From contig JADDTR010000006.1 in assembly GCA_015345905.1 (NCBI GenBank), forward strand, positions 746,513 through 810,512: 64,000 bases of DNA, in the 5' to 3' direction. How positions within the stretch are numbered: position 1 is the first letter of the stretch; every line of letters starts with the position of its first letter. Positions 42,950-55,547 of this stretch are shown here, piece by piece. The position numbers and the translations under genes were made by a program. This DNA comes from Aotearoamyces nothofagi. Taxonomy: Eukaryota > Ascomycota > Leotiomycetes > Leotiales > Tympanidaceae. The notes beneath the pieces are model-generated. The model saw only the letters and a list, made by a program, of their open reading frames with translations, did not search any database and was not told the origin of the DNA.

Positions 42950-45900
42950 CTATGCCGCAGTGAGCTTCTTCTTGCGTCCAAACATCCTAGAGAATCCGCC
43001 CTCTTCCTTCTGCAGAGCCAAAGAAGCAGAATATGTCTGCGTCGGAGGTGGAGGCGTGTTCATTAGGAAATCCGCAAGGTCACTAGTGCGGGTATGATGC
43101 GAAGGGGTCGCCTCTCTCGGCTGATACGACTTCTGAGCAACCCTCGACGATGGTTTCCTTTCTGAATCCAGCTTTGACACGTAATTTGTATGATTAGGAC
43201 TATAAGATGCTGACGGAGAACTGTTCACCGTATATTTAGCCGTAATCGGAATGTGTGTCGGGGGTTGTGATGGTCCTGTGTTGCTGCGGAGGCCAGATCG
43301 AGATCCAGAGCTGGAATGGCTTTTTGTCAGGGTCTGCAAGTTTGAACCACTTCGAGATATTCTAGATATAAGACTTGGGTTGGACTTCTTCGCTTTGGGC
43401 TTTGGAACATCTTCAAAAACTGAAGATGTAGTTGGTGGAGGTGGCGGGACGCTATTCAGGAAATCGATTAGACTTTCCTCCTGGCGCTTCGGCTTTGGAG
43501 CCGGTTCATCAAACTCATCCTCGTCGCTGGAGTCAATTGCATAAGGATCTCGAACACGACGTTGCTTTCGCTTAGGTGCCATATCTTCATCTCCGAAGCC
43601 ATTAAATCTTTGAGCCCTGGAGACTTGTGGAGATTGTGGAGGTTGTGGAGGATGATTCATTTTTAGCAAGGCGCTGTGCGAGGCTACGGACGAGTGTAAA
43701 GACTGGGCAGATTGATCATAAGAGACATTTGCCGAAGTCTGACTATTCCTTACATCGGCCACCTTGGCACTGATGGCGCCGGACATCTGGTCCGAGTCCA
43801 TAGTTGTGCGGAAAGGCGCTACATTTCGTGGAATTCTGGGGTTGTCATGCGACTTGTCACTGGGTGGGCCTTGACGTATAAAGTCAATCAGATCGGATGA
43901 GTTGTCCCCGTAAGGAACGACTGCCTCCCGTGCTTGGAGTCGACTACGGGCAGAGGAGTCCGAGCGCTTAGGAGTAGCAGTCCCAGTTCCAGACCGGTAA
44001 GCAGACATATTTGCACTTCGTACGCTTCCGTTCGCACTTTGAATATTTCTAGCTACAACGGGTGTGGGCTTTGGTGGGGTGTCATGGGGAGGTCCAGTCG
44101 AGCGGATAAAATCAGCAAAATCACCGATTGAGTCACGTTCGACTCGAGCATCTCTTGCCTGTGGTGCATTGCCAGGACGATTTCTTGATCCGGCGTTGGA
44201 AGCAGGTCGGGGTGCCGAGCGGGTAGACTTCTGCGGCGGTGAGCGCGGCGGTTCTGTAGCCATGGGTGGATTTGAGTATAAGCCCGTCGATTTACTGATA
44301 GAAGCATGCGAGTTGCTTGTAGAAGGTCTCCTAGAGCTATTTCCACTTCCAAACAGAGGAGGGGGAGGTAGAGGATTATCAAGTGATTCGCGAGACTAGT
44401 AAACGTTAGCAGATGGTTCATTAAAATAGCTAGTACAGAAGCATACCTCGATCTGTCGCATGCTTTGAGGTGTCAGTGTATACTGGATAGTCTGATCACT
44501 ATGAATAAGCTGTTCAAAACTTCTGCTCTTATCATTGGCGCCAGCTGACACGCTGTCTTCCGAGGTGCGGACTGCTTTTATCTTGTGAGATGTGGTTGAA
44601 GACACAGATGATCCAGAGGTATTGGTGCGCCTGGTTTTGGGAGGCGGTACGGGTCTGGGAGTTACATTGTCATCTACTGGATTTTGTGGAGGCAAAGATC
44701 TAGGAATCGATGTGTCTGATGCTGTCCGATAAGGATGCGTCGGCCTGGTACCATCTACCGAGCGATGTGATGGGAATGTATTAGAAGTTGTGGGCTCGGG
44801 TGTATAGCCATATACGCTTTGCGAGTCATTATTGGGTGCAATTGAAGATGCCTCATCAGATGTGTCTGTTGCACTTTCCATCATCTCCCGCAATGGCGTC
44901 AATGGTGGTGCCCCGAAGTCCGCTCCCGGCGTCCTTACCACTGAAGTGGAAATAGCATTTGATGCTGCATCTCGCTCATAGTTTACAGGAGCACTAGGCT
45001 TTTCCCGTGACGCCCTTTTCGCAGGAGCAGAAGCGAGGACAAATTGAGCATCTTGGCTTTTTTTCGCATCTGCTACTGGCTGCGTCTTTTGCTCTTTGTT
45101 CCCGTCCGTGGAATGTAAACCTTCCGATGGCGGGGATCGCGTATTCTCACGAAGCGGGGATCGTGCTGGTACTACTACGGCACTGGGTGCAACTGCCGAG
45201 CTGCTTGCGTCCAGGCCATGCTCCTCGACTTCAGAGATAGAATCCTCGGTACTATTTCGAACTTGTCTATTGCTCGTGGCAGATGTGTTCCTCACTATTG
45301 GGCTAGTTGCCCTTGATATTGATAATCCGACTTCCGACGAAGGAGAAGATAGGCTACTATTTCGTGACAAGCTGCGAGGCCGTCCAGACGCAAGGTAATC
45401 ACTACCATCTATAGATATGTGTGGTGACCGTGGAGGTACATCAACCAATCTCAAAGAATGAATACTGGGGGACCGCATACTCGATGTTCTTGAAGGGACC
45501 TGCGCAGTATCCAATGAGATTGTGCCGCCAATAGACACACGTGAGGAAGTCATAATCCGTGGCTCTTCCACAATAATATCCTCTTCTAGATCGCATTCTT
45601 CCTTTTGAACGTCCGTTGATGGGGCCCTGCCCTTGGCAGCAGCTGTGATACCTGCAATCGCAGCAGCGCCAATTGATACAGCGCCAGTAACAACACTAGC
45701 TACTAGCCCTTCAGTCTTTTTATCGACCGTTGCAGACTCCTGCGATTCAGACGGCTCTGTTAAGTTCTTGGTAGTATTTTCGTCAAGCGGCTGACTGGCT
45801 TCCTCGGCTTCTGTAACTGTTGTCGCCTCATCAGCTGCTCCAGGAGTTGAATTTACAACTGCCGGCTCTGCGGAAGGAGCTATTTTTGGACCCTGTTGGC

Positions 45901-47260
45901 TCTTGGTAGGTGATATCAATGATGATGCGGCTGGAGACGGGACGGAATGCGAACGTTTCCGAGATTTCACGAATAGCGTGGTTGGATGTTGTGACCGAGA
46001 AGAAGCTGGTGTTGGAAGCTCATTCGAAGACACAGTGAGAGGAAATAGGACCAAGCTCTTTGGTCGCGGCTTGATTTTCTCAGCCGTGGATTCTTCAACT
46101 GTCCCATCGTCCTCCTCGGGCTGCTTTGCTAATCCAGGAATTTCAATCTCGCGGACATCGTCATCGGTAACTGGTAGGGGAATCCTAGCTGGATCATCGA
46201 GCATCATTACTCCGATTATAGACGACGTCCGATCATCCTCTTCCGCGACTGGGACGCTTGTATCTGCGCCCAGACTGCCTCTCCTGCTGTGGTTGCGTGA
46301 TCTCAGCGAGTCACGGGAGAATGATCGCGACATGGACACGGGCAATGTGGGAGACCGTATGCGCTTTTTCCAGCCTCTCCAGAGTCGGCCAAGGGTCCTA
46401 TCTAAGGCAACTTTCTCTGCATCCATATCCTCTACTACGACTCGGTCTGCAATTTCGTTGGGCGTAACATTTCCCTCTCTCTCGTCTTTCTCGTGCTTCG
46501 CACGTAATCGGTAATAAGCAGCTTGCCCGGCGACAATTAGAGCCTGCTCGCCCATGAATTCCAGGATCGAGGTGAGGAAAATGGCAACTGCTGGCGAAAC
46601 GACACCCGGGTTGTTGGAGAAACGATTGTGCGAACCAGCTGGGCCGTCTAATTGCTCCTGCTCCGTGTACATATCCTCATCCTCTTCTTCCATATCACCG
46701 AGCGAAGAGTAAACCATACACCGCAGGCGTGTCCGCTTCCACACCAGCTCCACGTCCCAGTTTCCGCTAGGCTCGAGTCCATTGTGAAATGCCAGCAGTT
46801 CTTCATCCTCTCCACCTCCCAAATACTCATGTAATTCTTGATCTGCAAGATTTATGGCGTCCTTGGCAAGCTTTGGCTTGAGCACTTCGGCTACAGCTAG
46901 GCGCAAGGATGCGAGGGAGGTCGATCGTGAGATGGCGAGGAAGTTGAACAAGAGCTGGTCGAGGAAGCAGTTCACAAGCTTTAGCGCTCCTGGAGCCACC
47001 AGTGCCGTCTCGCCCGACGGTTCAATGCCATGCTGATCGAACCATGAATCTAAATGACTATCGTGATCGTTGGTGACTATTTGCGAGGCAGCCGAGGCCG
47101 CAATGTAAGTAGGTTCGGGAGAGGTCACAGACGGCGGTGATAGAAGACCGCCATACCCTCCTGCTGTCGACGGGCGGTCGCTAGAGACACTGACTGATCG
47201 TGTATGCCGCCCAATTGCATCTGGTCTTGCGCCTGGCGAGGTAACCTCCGTCGAGGCCAT
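42950..47260 (-). CDS. Large mostly disordered protein with four copies of a short helix-proline motif
   Basis: Two exons (47260-44447 and 44395-42950) separated by a 51-base intron (donor GTATGC, branch GCTAAC, acceptor ACTAG) give 1419 residues; the join reads MRQIESRESLDNPLPPPP. Residues about 60-290 are predicted folded, with helices including LVNCFLDQLLFNFLAISRS and SPAVAIFLTSILEFMGEQAL. This pair resembles a histone-fold-like helical region conserved in filamentous ascomycetes, where such proteins are sometimes labelled Flo11, a label that implies a flocculin role not supported here: there is no signal peptide or GPI signal. The rest is Ser/Pro/Glu-rich and disordered, with a short hydrophobic Ala/Gly stretch (about residues 520-545). 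The last third carries four copies of a motif: DFADFIRSTGPP, DLIDFIRQGPP, SLIDFLNSVPPPPP and DLADFLMNTPPPP. It ends with RMFGRKKKLTAA. Function unknown. Confidence 0.85.
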
Positions 47261-48081
47261 GATTGCTGCTGTGGGCAGGTTTCAACTCGCAAGGCCTATG
47301 CCGGCCAGCAGATTGTGTAGATGTAGAGTGTAGAAGGGTGGGAAAAGCCACCCGACGGGTTCGTCGAGGGAACAATCAGAGAGGGGGGTAAATTATTCGA
47401 GACAAAGAAGCTTATGATACTGGGCGGGTGTAGATCTGTAGCGACGCAACATCAGCCATCATCCAGCCAAAACCGGAAGCGTCGCAGATATCGCTATACT
47501 GGCAAATGCAGCAGACAAAGAGATCAAGGCATATGTGATCGTCGAGCGAGAGAAGATCTCAATTATGCCGGGCCATGAGCATGGCCGCAGCTGTAAAACC
47601 CGGAAGCGAGCAGGCCGATTAGAGAGCCCCGTTGCAGCTAACTAGATGAACCAGAAGCTCCAGGGTTCTCGAAGGACGTCAGGCAGTGTCAGGTTAGAGA
47701 GGACGGGGCGCGGGCACAGACACCGAGATGAAACAGAAACACCGTAGGGTGCAGTGCAGACTGTGCAGTAGGGGCAGCAATCGTAGGTGCAGCAGGTGCT
47801 CAGGTGCTCAGGTGCTGGGCGACTGCAACGTTCTCGAACATACCTCGACTGGTTCCCTGGGCCGGCGCAGTACTTACTGTACTTGTATTGTACAATACAG
47901 TGGGAAGTCGCACGTATCCTCGATCACACCGGGCTGTGAAGCATCGTCCCGTCCAGGTATCGGGCGCAGGATCCCTTCATTCCACCAAGGCGCACGTTTT
48001 CCCGCAGCTGAAGAACCCCGGGCAATAGGCAAGTGTCCACGCGCACGAGGCCGTGCAACTGTGTGCAGTGCGGTGCCGTTT

Positions 48082-48129
48082 ACAGTACTACTCACAGTAC
48101 TACTCACAGTACTACTCACAGTACTACTG
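48082..48129. repeat. Tandem 12-base repeat (ACAGTACTACTC)
   Basis: Three perfect copies plus a partial fourth. Confidence 0.92.
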
Positions 48130-48368
48130 TACTTGCTGTACGGTATGTCCTGGGGAGGGAGGGCAGGCCGACTGTGTCTGGGGTTTTGTTCACGGTTGGC
48201 TGGCAGGGCAGAAGCGACCTTCCTGCAAGCTGCCTGCCAGCTGCCAGACGCACAATCAGGGGTACTGCATCACGTCACAGAGGGTGTCCGGGCGCGCTGG
48301 CTGGATCCGTGCAGCTCCCAAGGATGCAATGCAGTACAGTAATACAGTAGATACGTCGCAGTCGACGA

Positions 48369-48424
48369 GCAGAGGCAGGCAAGCAGAGGCAGGCAAGCAG
48401 AGGCAGGCAAGCAGAGGCAGGCAA
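48369..48424. repeat. Tandem 14-base repeat (GCAGAGGCAGGCAA)4
   Basis: Four perfect copies followed by a partial copy to about 48431. Confidence 0.92.
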
Positions 48425-49211
48425 GCAGAGGGGGCACCGGAACGACTACACGGCACGCAGAGGGCGAGGAAGGAAAAGTATCAATCAGCATCGCGGTCGA
48501 GTCGCCAGCAATGGCTGAGCGCCCTGGGCACCGTGATGGAATCACCCTGATCGCCACATCACCGAGGCTTTTTGCTTTTCCAGCCCTCGGCCGAACAGGT
48601 CCTGTCTGTCCAACAAGATTCCGTGCAAGATGCTGCACGATTGCAGCCAACGGGCCCAATGCAGGCGTGCTATGCTACATTACGCATCCACCAAGCCCTG
48701 GAAGCAGGTAAGGTACAGAGACAGGGATGGGAACACCACTGTAAGTAAAGACGAGCGAGGCAGAGTAAAGGCAGAGTAAGGTATGGCCAGACAACAAATA
48801 AAGGACAGGTAGTAGAACAGTCCCAGCACAGTCCCAGCACAGTGCAGCACAGTAAGATACATAACTCCAGACCGCAAGTCGAGTAGGTCAGGTCCAGTCC
48901 AGTCCAGTCCAGTCGGTAGAACTCGCAGCCAGCCAAGCCAGCCCGTACCGCAGGAGACATCCATTCATTGTCTGGCCACGGCCAAGCCCGATCGGGAGGG
49001 CGGGCTGGGACGGGCTGGGGCGGGGGCTCATTGAGGACGAAAAAAAAAGAGGGACGAAGAGGGAAAGCGACGGACGGGGGATTTGCAGGCGCGGTGGGTG
49101 GGTTTTGGTGGGCTCGGTGGGCTCGGTGGGCTGTGCAGGGCCTGGCGACGGGCTTGGCTTGGCTTGGTTTGATCCGGCAGGGCCTGGTTTACTGTAGCAG
49201 GCTTGAGTCGA

Positions 49212-49345
49212 CTGACAGGCTGTAGCAGGCCCTGACAGACCCTAACAGGCTTGACAGACAGGCCCTGCCAGGCTGTAGCAGGCCCTGACAGGCTTCAACA
49301 GGCTTCAACTGCCAGGCTGTAGCAGGCCCTGACAGGCTTCACCAC
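49212..49345. repeat. Irregular repeat of CAGGCTGTAGCAGGCCCTGA-type units
   Basis: The word CAGGCTGTAGCAGGCCCTGA recurs three times (near 49216, 49269 and 49313), separated by shorter CAGGCTT units, giving a nested higher-order pattern. Confidence 0.85.
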
Positions 49346-49650
49346 AGCGCACACCCACATCGCCAGGCACAGGTCTCCACCGCAGCCGTATCCAGCAGAT
49401 TAAGTGCCCCCCCTTTCTGTAGTAGTGCTCAGCCAGGCCTGCTTCCGCACACCGAATCCATCCACCGAAACCCATCCAGAAATCCAGCAGATCCCATCCC
49501 ATCCCATCCCGCCGTAAGAGGGAATTCAATACTGTACTGTACAGTACATGGGCGGCCAAGTATGTACAAATGCAACGCATCCCAGCTGCCCGCGACGCCG
49601 TGCATGTCGATGATCAAGAATCGTATTGTATCGTACTTGTATTGTATTGT

Positions 49651-49685
49651 AGCAGTGCAGTGCAGTGCAGTGCAGTGCAGTGCAG
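49651..49685. repeat. (AGTGC)7 microsatellite
   Basis: Seven tandem copies of a pentamer. Confidence 0.9.
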
Positions 49686-50247
49686 CACGGCCGACACTCC
49701 CAGACCAGCAGAGACGCAGCGCACCGTTCGCGCACAAGTATGGTATCGCATACAGTACAGTACCTACATACCCATAAAAAGAAGAAGAAGAACAAAGGAC
49801 GCTCTCCCCATCACCTGATCCAGCGCTCCCCCCCCCTCCCCAACCACGGTACGCAAGCGACCCCCCCCCCCCGAACGAGACGAGATGAGCGCACAAAACG
49901 GCCCAGTTTTGCGTCTGTTTTCGTTTCAGGGCCCGGGGGCGGCGGCGGCGGCGGCGGCGGCGAGAGATCAATCATACTGTACAGGCGTGCTGTGCGGTCG
50001 ATGAAAATGTAGAATGAAATGTACCAGCACCCAGCACCCAGTACCCAGCACCAGCACCCAGCACCCAGTCTGTACCCGCATCTCCTATCCGGGAGGCCAG
50101 GCCAGGCCAGGCCAGGCCCTGCCCTGCCTCGGAGGGACAAGAGAGGGACAAGCGCGCATTGTGAGGGAGGACGGGATGGGCCGGATGGGGGTGTTGGGTG
50201 GCGCGCGCGCGCCTGTTTGCGCACCGGAGCTTCGTCCTGCGAAGGGG

Positions 50248-50249
<2 letters not shown>

Positions 50250-50282
<33 letters not shown>
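50250..50282. repeat. (CTGG)8 microsatellite
   Basis: Eight tandem copies of a tetramer. Confidence 0.92.
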
Positions 50283-50283
<1 letters not shown>

Positions 50284-51984
50284 ACCTCTGTACTGTACTG
50301 TAGCACGCACATGGTTGCTGCACTGTGTGCTGTGCTGTGCTGTGCTGTGCCTGTGCTGTAGGGAGTTGGAGGACGGCATCTAATCTATCGTGATCCGTCC
50401 TGGTGGGAAAAAGGGGGGGGGGGGATGGATTGCTAACTGCCACTATATAACTCTACACCGTACCTCGTCGATTACCATCCCAGAAGCCGGCGCTGTACAG
50501 CCAGCCGGCTGGCTGGCTCATCTCGCTCGGCCACATCGCACGCCGCACTCCCTCCCTTCCTTCCTTCCTCCCTCCCGCCGAGCGAGAGACAGGAGACAGA
50601 CAGATGCGCGCCTGCTCAATCCGCTCCGCTTCGATAAGGCGACGTGCGCTCTGCGGTATACAGTAAGTCTCCTGTCCAGCCGCTACGGCGCTGTGCACGG
50701 TGCTTCGGAAGCTACTGTGCGGTGTGTACAGTACAGTATATATATACGGTATACGGCATGGTAGGGTGCGATAGTCCAGTATGCTATGCTGTAGTAGAGT
50801 ACGGGTACGGGTACGGTAGTAGACGGAGCAGCAGGAATCCCCAGGATCCTGAGACACCGGGCACAGATCAGCCAGATAGATCATGCTGCTCGCGTACAGT
50901 ACAGTACAGAATAGAACAGAATAGGGGCTCGATGCTGCCATCCTGCACCGCCTATGGATACTGGCTGCAGCACTTATACAGGACAAGACAGCAGCCCTCT
51001 CCCACCCACCATACTACAGCAGCCGCATCATCCACCCGCCCTTCCCATCATCTCCCATCTCCCACCTCCTCCCACCCACCCACCGTTCTCCATCTCCAGC
51101 CTCGCCCCCCCCCCCCCAATCATCGCCGCGACATGTACAAAAAATCACAAGACTCGGCGTGCTGGCTGACTAACCAGCCGAAACAGATACGGGGAACGGG
51201 GGACAGTACAGCGGGTGTTGTGCAGAGGTGCGCAGGAGGGCTCGCAGAGGGAGGGTGCCGTTTGAGCGGACCTCCTTTCCCTCCCTCCCCCGGTCTCGCC
51301 GTCTGCTCGGCCAGGTTCTGCAGCACAGGCGCACGCGGCTCCCTCTCCCACTCTCTTTCCCTCTCCCTCTCCCTCTCCCTCTCTCCCTCTCCCTCTTTCC
51401 CTCTATCTCGATCACCATCACTGTATCCGTCGCCACCGGCAGAAACTGGCATCTGCCATGGCATGGCCCCACTTTGCCATGTGCTCTATGCCCCTCCCCT
51501 CCCCTGCCTAGATCCTACTCTGTATATCCACTTTCCTGGGAGATTACCAGCCTCCCCCCCTTCCCCCCCCCCGGGCAAAGCTACTGTAACGAGCATAATC
51601 CCCATCGAGCGACCAGAGCATCGGCATTATTCATATCTCATAGGCATAAAACAGTGCAAGAGTTCCCAATTACATCATTCAGGCATAGCATAAACAGAGG
51701 CCTGACTAACATTATTCATTGCATTTCATTCATCACTTTTATTTATCCACCAACGCTCATTAGGGCATTTTGCACAACTAGAAAGACCACCAGAAGTCTC
51801 CCAGCGAACCAGGTGAAACCCCTCGTTATGCCGCCTCATAGCATGAGATAGGCCGTTAGCGAGTGTATATAACCAAACCACCGCCCAATCTATATATTCC
51901 ACTCGACCGAGCACTTCAATGTCGAATGATCTATCTCATTTTCTCTATTCCTTATCCAGCCATACTAATATTCGTTGCTGGCAT

Positions 51985-54900
51985 TTAAAATCTGGCTGCA
52001 GGTCCTGATGGCATAGGGTTGTTACCTCCTACATCAGGTGCCAGACTACCTTCGATCCTGCGTTTCGCGTCTGCACGATCGGATTCTGATACTTCGGCAT
52101 CCGGCTTGCGCATATCAGGTGTATATTGCGGCTGTTGCGGGTGGTGTCCGATTGACATCCCAACGCGGATCTGAAGAATTAGTATAATTTCGACTTCAAG
52201 ACCATATTAATATAGACTTACCAAAGTCTCCAAAGCACCATTCGAGTTGTCAACAAGATCATCGTCGAATTTCATAGTTCCTTCTTCAAACAATAGAAGA
52301 ATTGTACTTCCACCAAACTTGAAATAGCCAAGTTCTTCAGCACGCTTGACCTGCTCCCCAGGCTTTCGTGTAATGACAGTACTACCAACCATCATAGCAC
52401 CGACACAGATGACCATCACACGACCATGGGCCACGGAATCAATTGGAACAATGACACGGACATTCTCACCATAGACATCCAATGCCGAGCGAATTGCCAT
52501 CGGGTTGACTGTATAATACTCGCCCTCAATCAACTTTGGAGTGCCCAGAACACCATCCACAGGAATGTGGAAACGATGATAATCCTGGGGTGCTAGGCGG
52601 AAGATACCCAGTGCACCATTAGCATAGCGCTTTGCATCCTCCGGGTATGCATTGCCAAGTAGACGTTCAACCGAGAACTCACGGCCCTTGACCCAGATCT
52701 TTGTTGCCTCGTTCATTTTATTAAAAATGACAGATCGGCAGTCAGCTGGCGAAACAATGATCTTTGGGTTATCCGGTGCAGAACAAGGCCTGGCACCCGG
52801 TTTCAACTGTCTGTAGAAGAATTCGTTGAAGTTTTTAAACGACTCCAAAGGATACAGAACCTCTGCCATATCCAGTTGGTGAAAGTTGATGAACTTTTGA
52901 ATTTCAGATCTCGAGGCAGGGTCATCATACTTGACGCCTTGCTTGATACTCAAGCCACGAAGGAGTTTACGAACTGCGTAAAGTAGTCAGTAACGCGGTG
53001 TCTTGGACGTGAATTATATGCATAGATATGATAGTCATATGACGTACTTCTCTTCTTTTCCATCTCTCTAGATTTTAAGCCCTTATATAGCAATCGAATC
53101 CCCAATCTGACATAGATACTCATCCTCTCTTCATTAATCTGCCCAGTGGTACGATCTTGAACCAGGATGTTGGCAGAGTTGGCGCCGAGCTTGTAGCCTC
53201 CATAAGAAATTTTGGTGATGACCTTTGAGTACCACTTCCTTTGCGCTTGACTTGGCGTGACAAAGCCGGCCATCACAATGTTGTTGACTTGACGCCAATC
53301 TGAACTTGCACAAGTGGCAATATGTGTGATAATATCAGTATCAGAGCGTCTATTAAGGCGTGGTTGGTGACAGATAGGGCATTCTTTAATCTCAACAACG
53401 TGTTCTTCGCCACTGTCATTTAGATCGTCTCGATCGAGATATTTCCCCTCTTCACCAGCTGGACCATATCCATCGACGCTCTGTGCCTCTACGGCAACGG
53501 CAGATTGGGATATGGAATCGAAATCAGTTGGTGTCGAATTCCCAGTAGTAATCAAAGAAGGAGATGAAGCTGCTGCCGGGCCGCCGCCTAAACCTGGTGG
53601 GAGTAGATTTTTCATCTTGTCGCCCACGCTTTGCTTACTCCTAACTTGGGCCTGCAACTGATCTTCTAAACAAATGACAGCTTCGTCTAAGGACATGTCC
53701 CAATTCTCTTCGCCATTAACACGATGTGGGAAACGTTTGAAAAAGTTGTCAATAGTTGACTCTTTCAATGTTGATCCGAGAGTATCCAGCATGGTTGTGA
53801 GCTCTATCTTGCTGACACGGCCACTTTCATCCGTATCATATTGCTTCAGCATTGATCGCCAGAATTGCTGGCGAAGAGCTGGATATGGAACATATTTAGC
53901 CCTTAACCATAACTCTGGCTTATGCTTCTCCTCCCATCTTTCCAAGTTCTTAAGTTTCAGTGGAATGTTGAAAGAATGCAAGTCAGGATCTCCATGTTCA
54001 TCAAATCCATCATTTCCGTCAACGGCGTTAACGGGGGGTAGAGGATCACCAATTTGCAACCCGGCAGGATTGCTTATCGGCGGGCTCGATGCTAGTAGTT
54101 GAGGTGTACCACCTAGTGTTGGTGTCCCGACTTGACTAGAGTTTCCTCTCGTGAGAGATGGTCTTGACATCTTCGATAAACTTTGAGAAGAGGAGGATCG
54201 AGATACAGCAAGCTTGAACCGAGACCTGTTCTTACTCGGTAAGGCCGTAGAATCTGAGAGTTCTCTCAACTCATAAAGACCGGTTTCCGGATCGGCTTGT
54301 GGAGCTGTGTTTGTAATGTCTTGAAGCGGGACTGAAGTAGAAGCAATGAAGTCGTTTCCAGAAAGCTTATCACGATCAACAACATTAAAGGCTAGAGAAT
54401 ATGACTGTTCATGTCGTAGAACTTGGAATAGCATTTTCTCGTTGAAGACAGGGTTCAGTTTGTGTCGAATGACTCTGGTTCGATAAGTCTTCTTACCCAA
54501 AGAAGCGACAACGAAAGGATCCATATCAAATGATGTCCTCGTCAAGTTCTTTTCCGGTGGAAGATCCGTTACTTTCACAATCTCCAAGAAGATAATGCCC
54601 ACAACATCGCTTCCCCCGTTGAATTCGTATAATTGGTGTGCCTTTCTCTTCTTCAATCCTTTAATTCTCATCCGCCGCCTCTTCTTCTCGGCCGTTTCAG
54701 GTTTCGTAGGATCATCAGTCTCGTCACTGGGTTCTTCGTCGTCGTCGAGATCAATATCTGTCACGTCGTCCTCATCCCGGTTCAATACAGTCGTTCCGCT
54801 AGTAGTGCTCAAAGGTGTAATGCTTTCGGGGTCAATGCCAGCAATGGCCCAGAACTTCTCCATGACCTGATTCGCAGTTGCGCCAGGAGTAGACGCATCG

Positions 54901-55547
54901 TAAAGTGTAAATTGCAGTTGTACCTCTCCCGACACGTTGTTTGACTTCTTTCCGCTTCTCTTACTCTTCAATGGGTACCATTTTGCTGGTTGTTCGACTC
55001 TGTCATTGGCGAATATCTCTTCCAGTGCAATTTCGAATTCCCCAAGATAGTCTTTCCCAATCCTGTCCTTATCCCAGCACACGCAGTCGAGCAGGAGGGA
55101 ATTGATACCGCTCACCGGCATTTCGCACATGTGGTTCCACTCTGGATTCAAGGTTTTCGGGACATATTGCGTCGTATCTCTCGCATCGCCAAGCGTAAGA
55201 ACGAGGAACTGTGAAATTCTATCAGAGCCGTTAATCGTTGAGTTCATGGATCGGGTGCACTCACAGGATCAGATGTACCGCTCTTGTCCTTGGCTGCAAG
55301 ATCTCTGGCCTATTGTTGCCCAGCTGTTAGCAATCCAATTCCTCCCATGCAGGCAAGCTGGAGCTCTTACCCTCAAGACGATGATCCGGAGCATAAGACC
55401 ATTCGACTTTGCCGTTAAATTTCCCGGACTGACATCTCGTTTGGACGACATGGCGGGATTTGGACTGACACTTCGACTTAGAGTGTGGTTACCGTTACTA
55501 CTCGAGCTCCCGTACGATTTCAACCGACTGGGGATAATGCGGACCAT
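51985..55547 (-). CDS. PSD2: C2-domain phosphatidylserine decarboxylase (PSD2 type)
   Basis: Five exons (55547-55371, 55309-55265, 55208-53048, 52973-52222, 52170-51985; introns 51-74 bases) give 1106 residues. The enzyme makes phosphatidylethanolamine from phosphatidylserine in Golgi/endosomal membranes. The order is: a first C2 domain (about 53-180) assembled across three exons (LRARDLAAKDKSGTSDP joined to FLVLTLGD); a second C2 domain (about 276-400, VVGIIFLEIVKVTDLPP, SFDMDPFVVASLGKKTYRT); an EF-hand-like loop (YDTDESGRVSKIEL, about 530); a C-terminal catalytic domain with AVEL-equivalent regions, YHRFHIPVDG, and the self-cleavage site GGST in YFKFGGSTILLLFEEG, where the pyruvoyl group forms at the Ser. 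The last exon adds a short disordered tail ending in PSGPAARF. Two C2 domains plus an EF-hand match the fungal extramitochondrial form. Upstream lies a TATA-like stretch next to GTACAGTAC (55812-55832). Confidence 0.95.

Larger units (their letters stand above)
47261..51984. other. 4.7 kb gene-free region dense in microsatellites
   Basis: No frame carries a recognisable domain. Short tandem repeats recur every few hundred bases (four listed separately), together with GTCCA units near 48893-48913, CAGCACC units near 50029-50067 and a CCCTCT tract near 51340-51405. The nine-base word GTACAGTAC or its complement occurs at least seven times between 49534 and 50907. The left end holds the promoter of the disordered-protein gene. 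Confidence 0.55.

Noticed and set aside
48053-48550. Frames with Tyr-Ser-Gln-Tyr and Thr-His-Ser repeats
   Set aside because: They are direct translations of the 12-base and 14-base tandem repeats.
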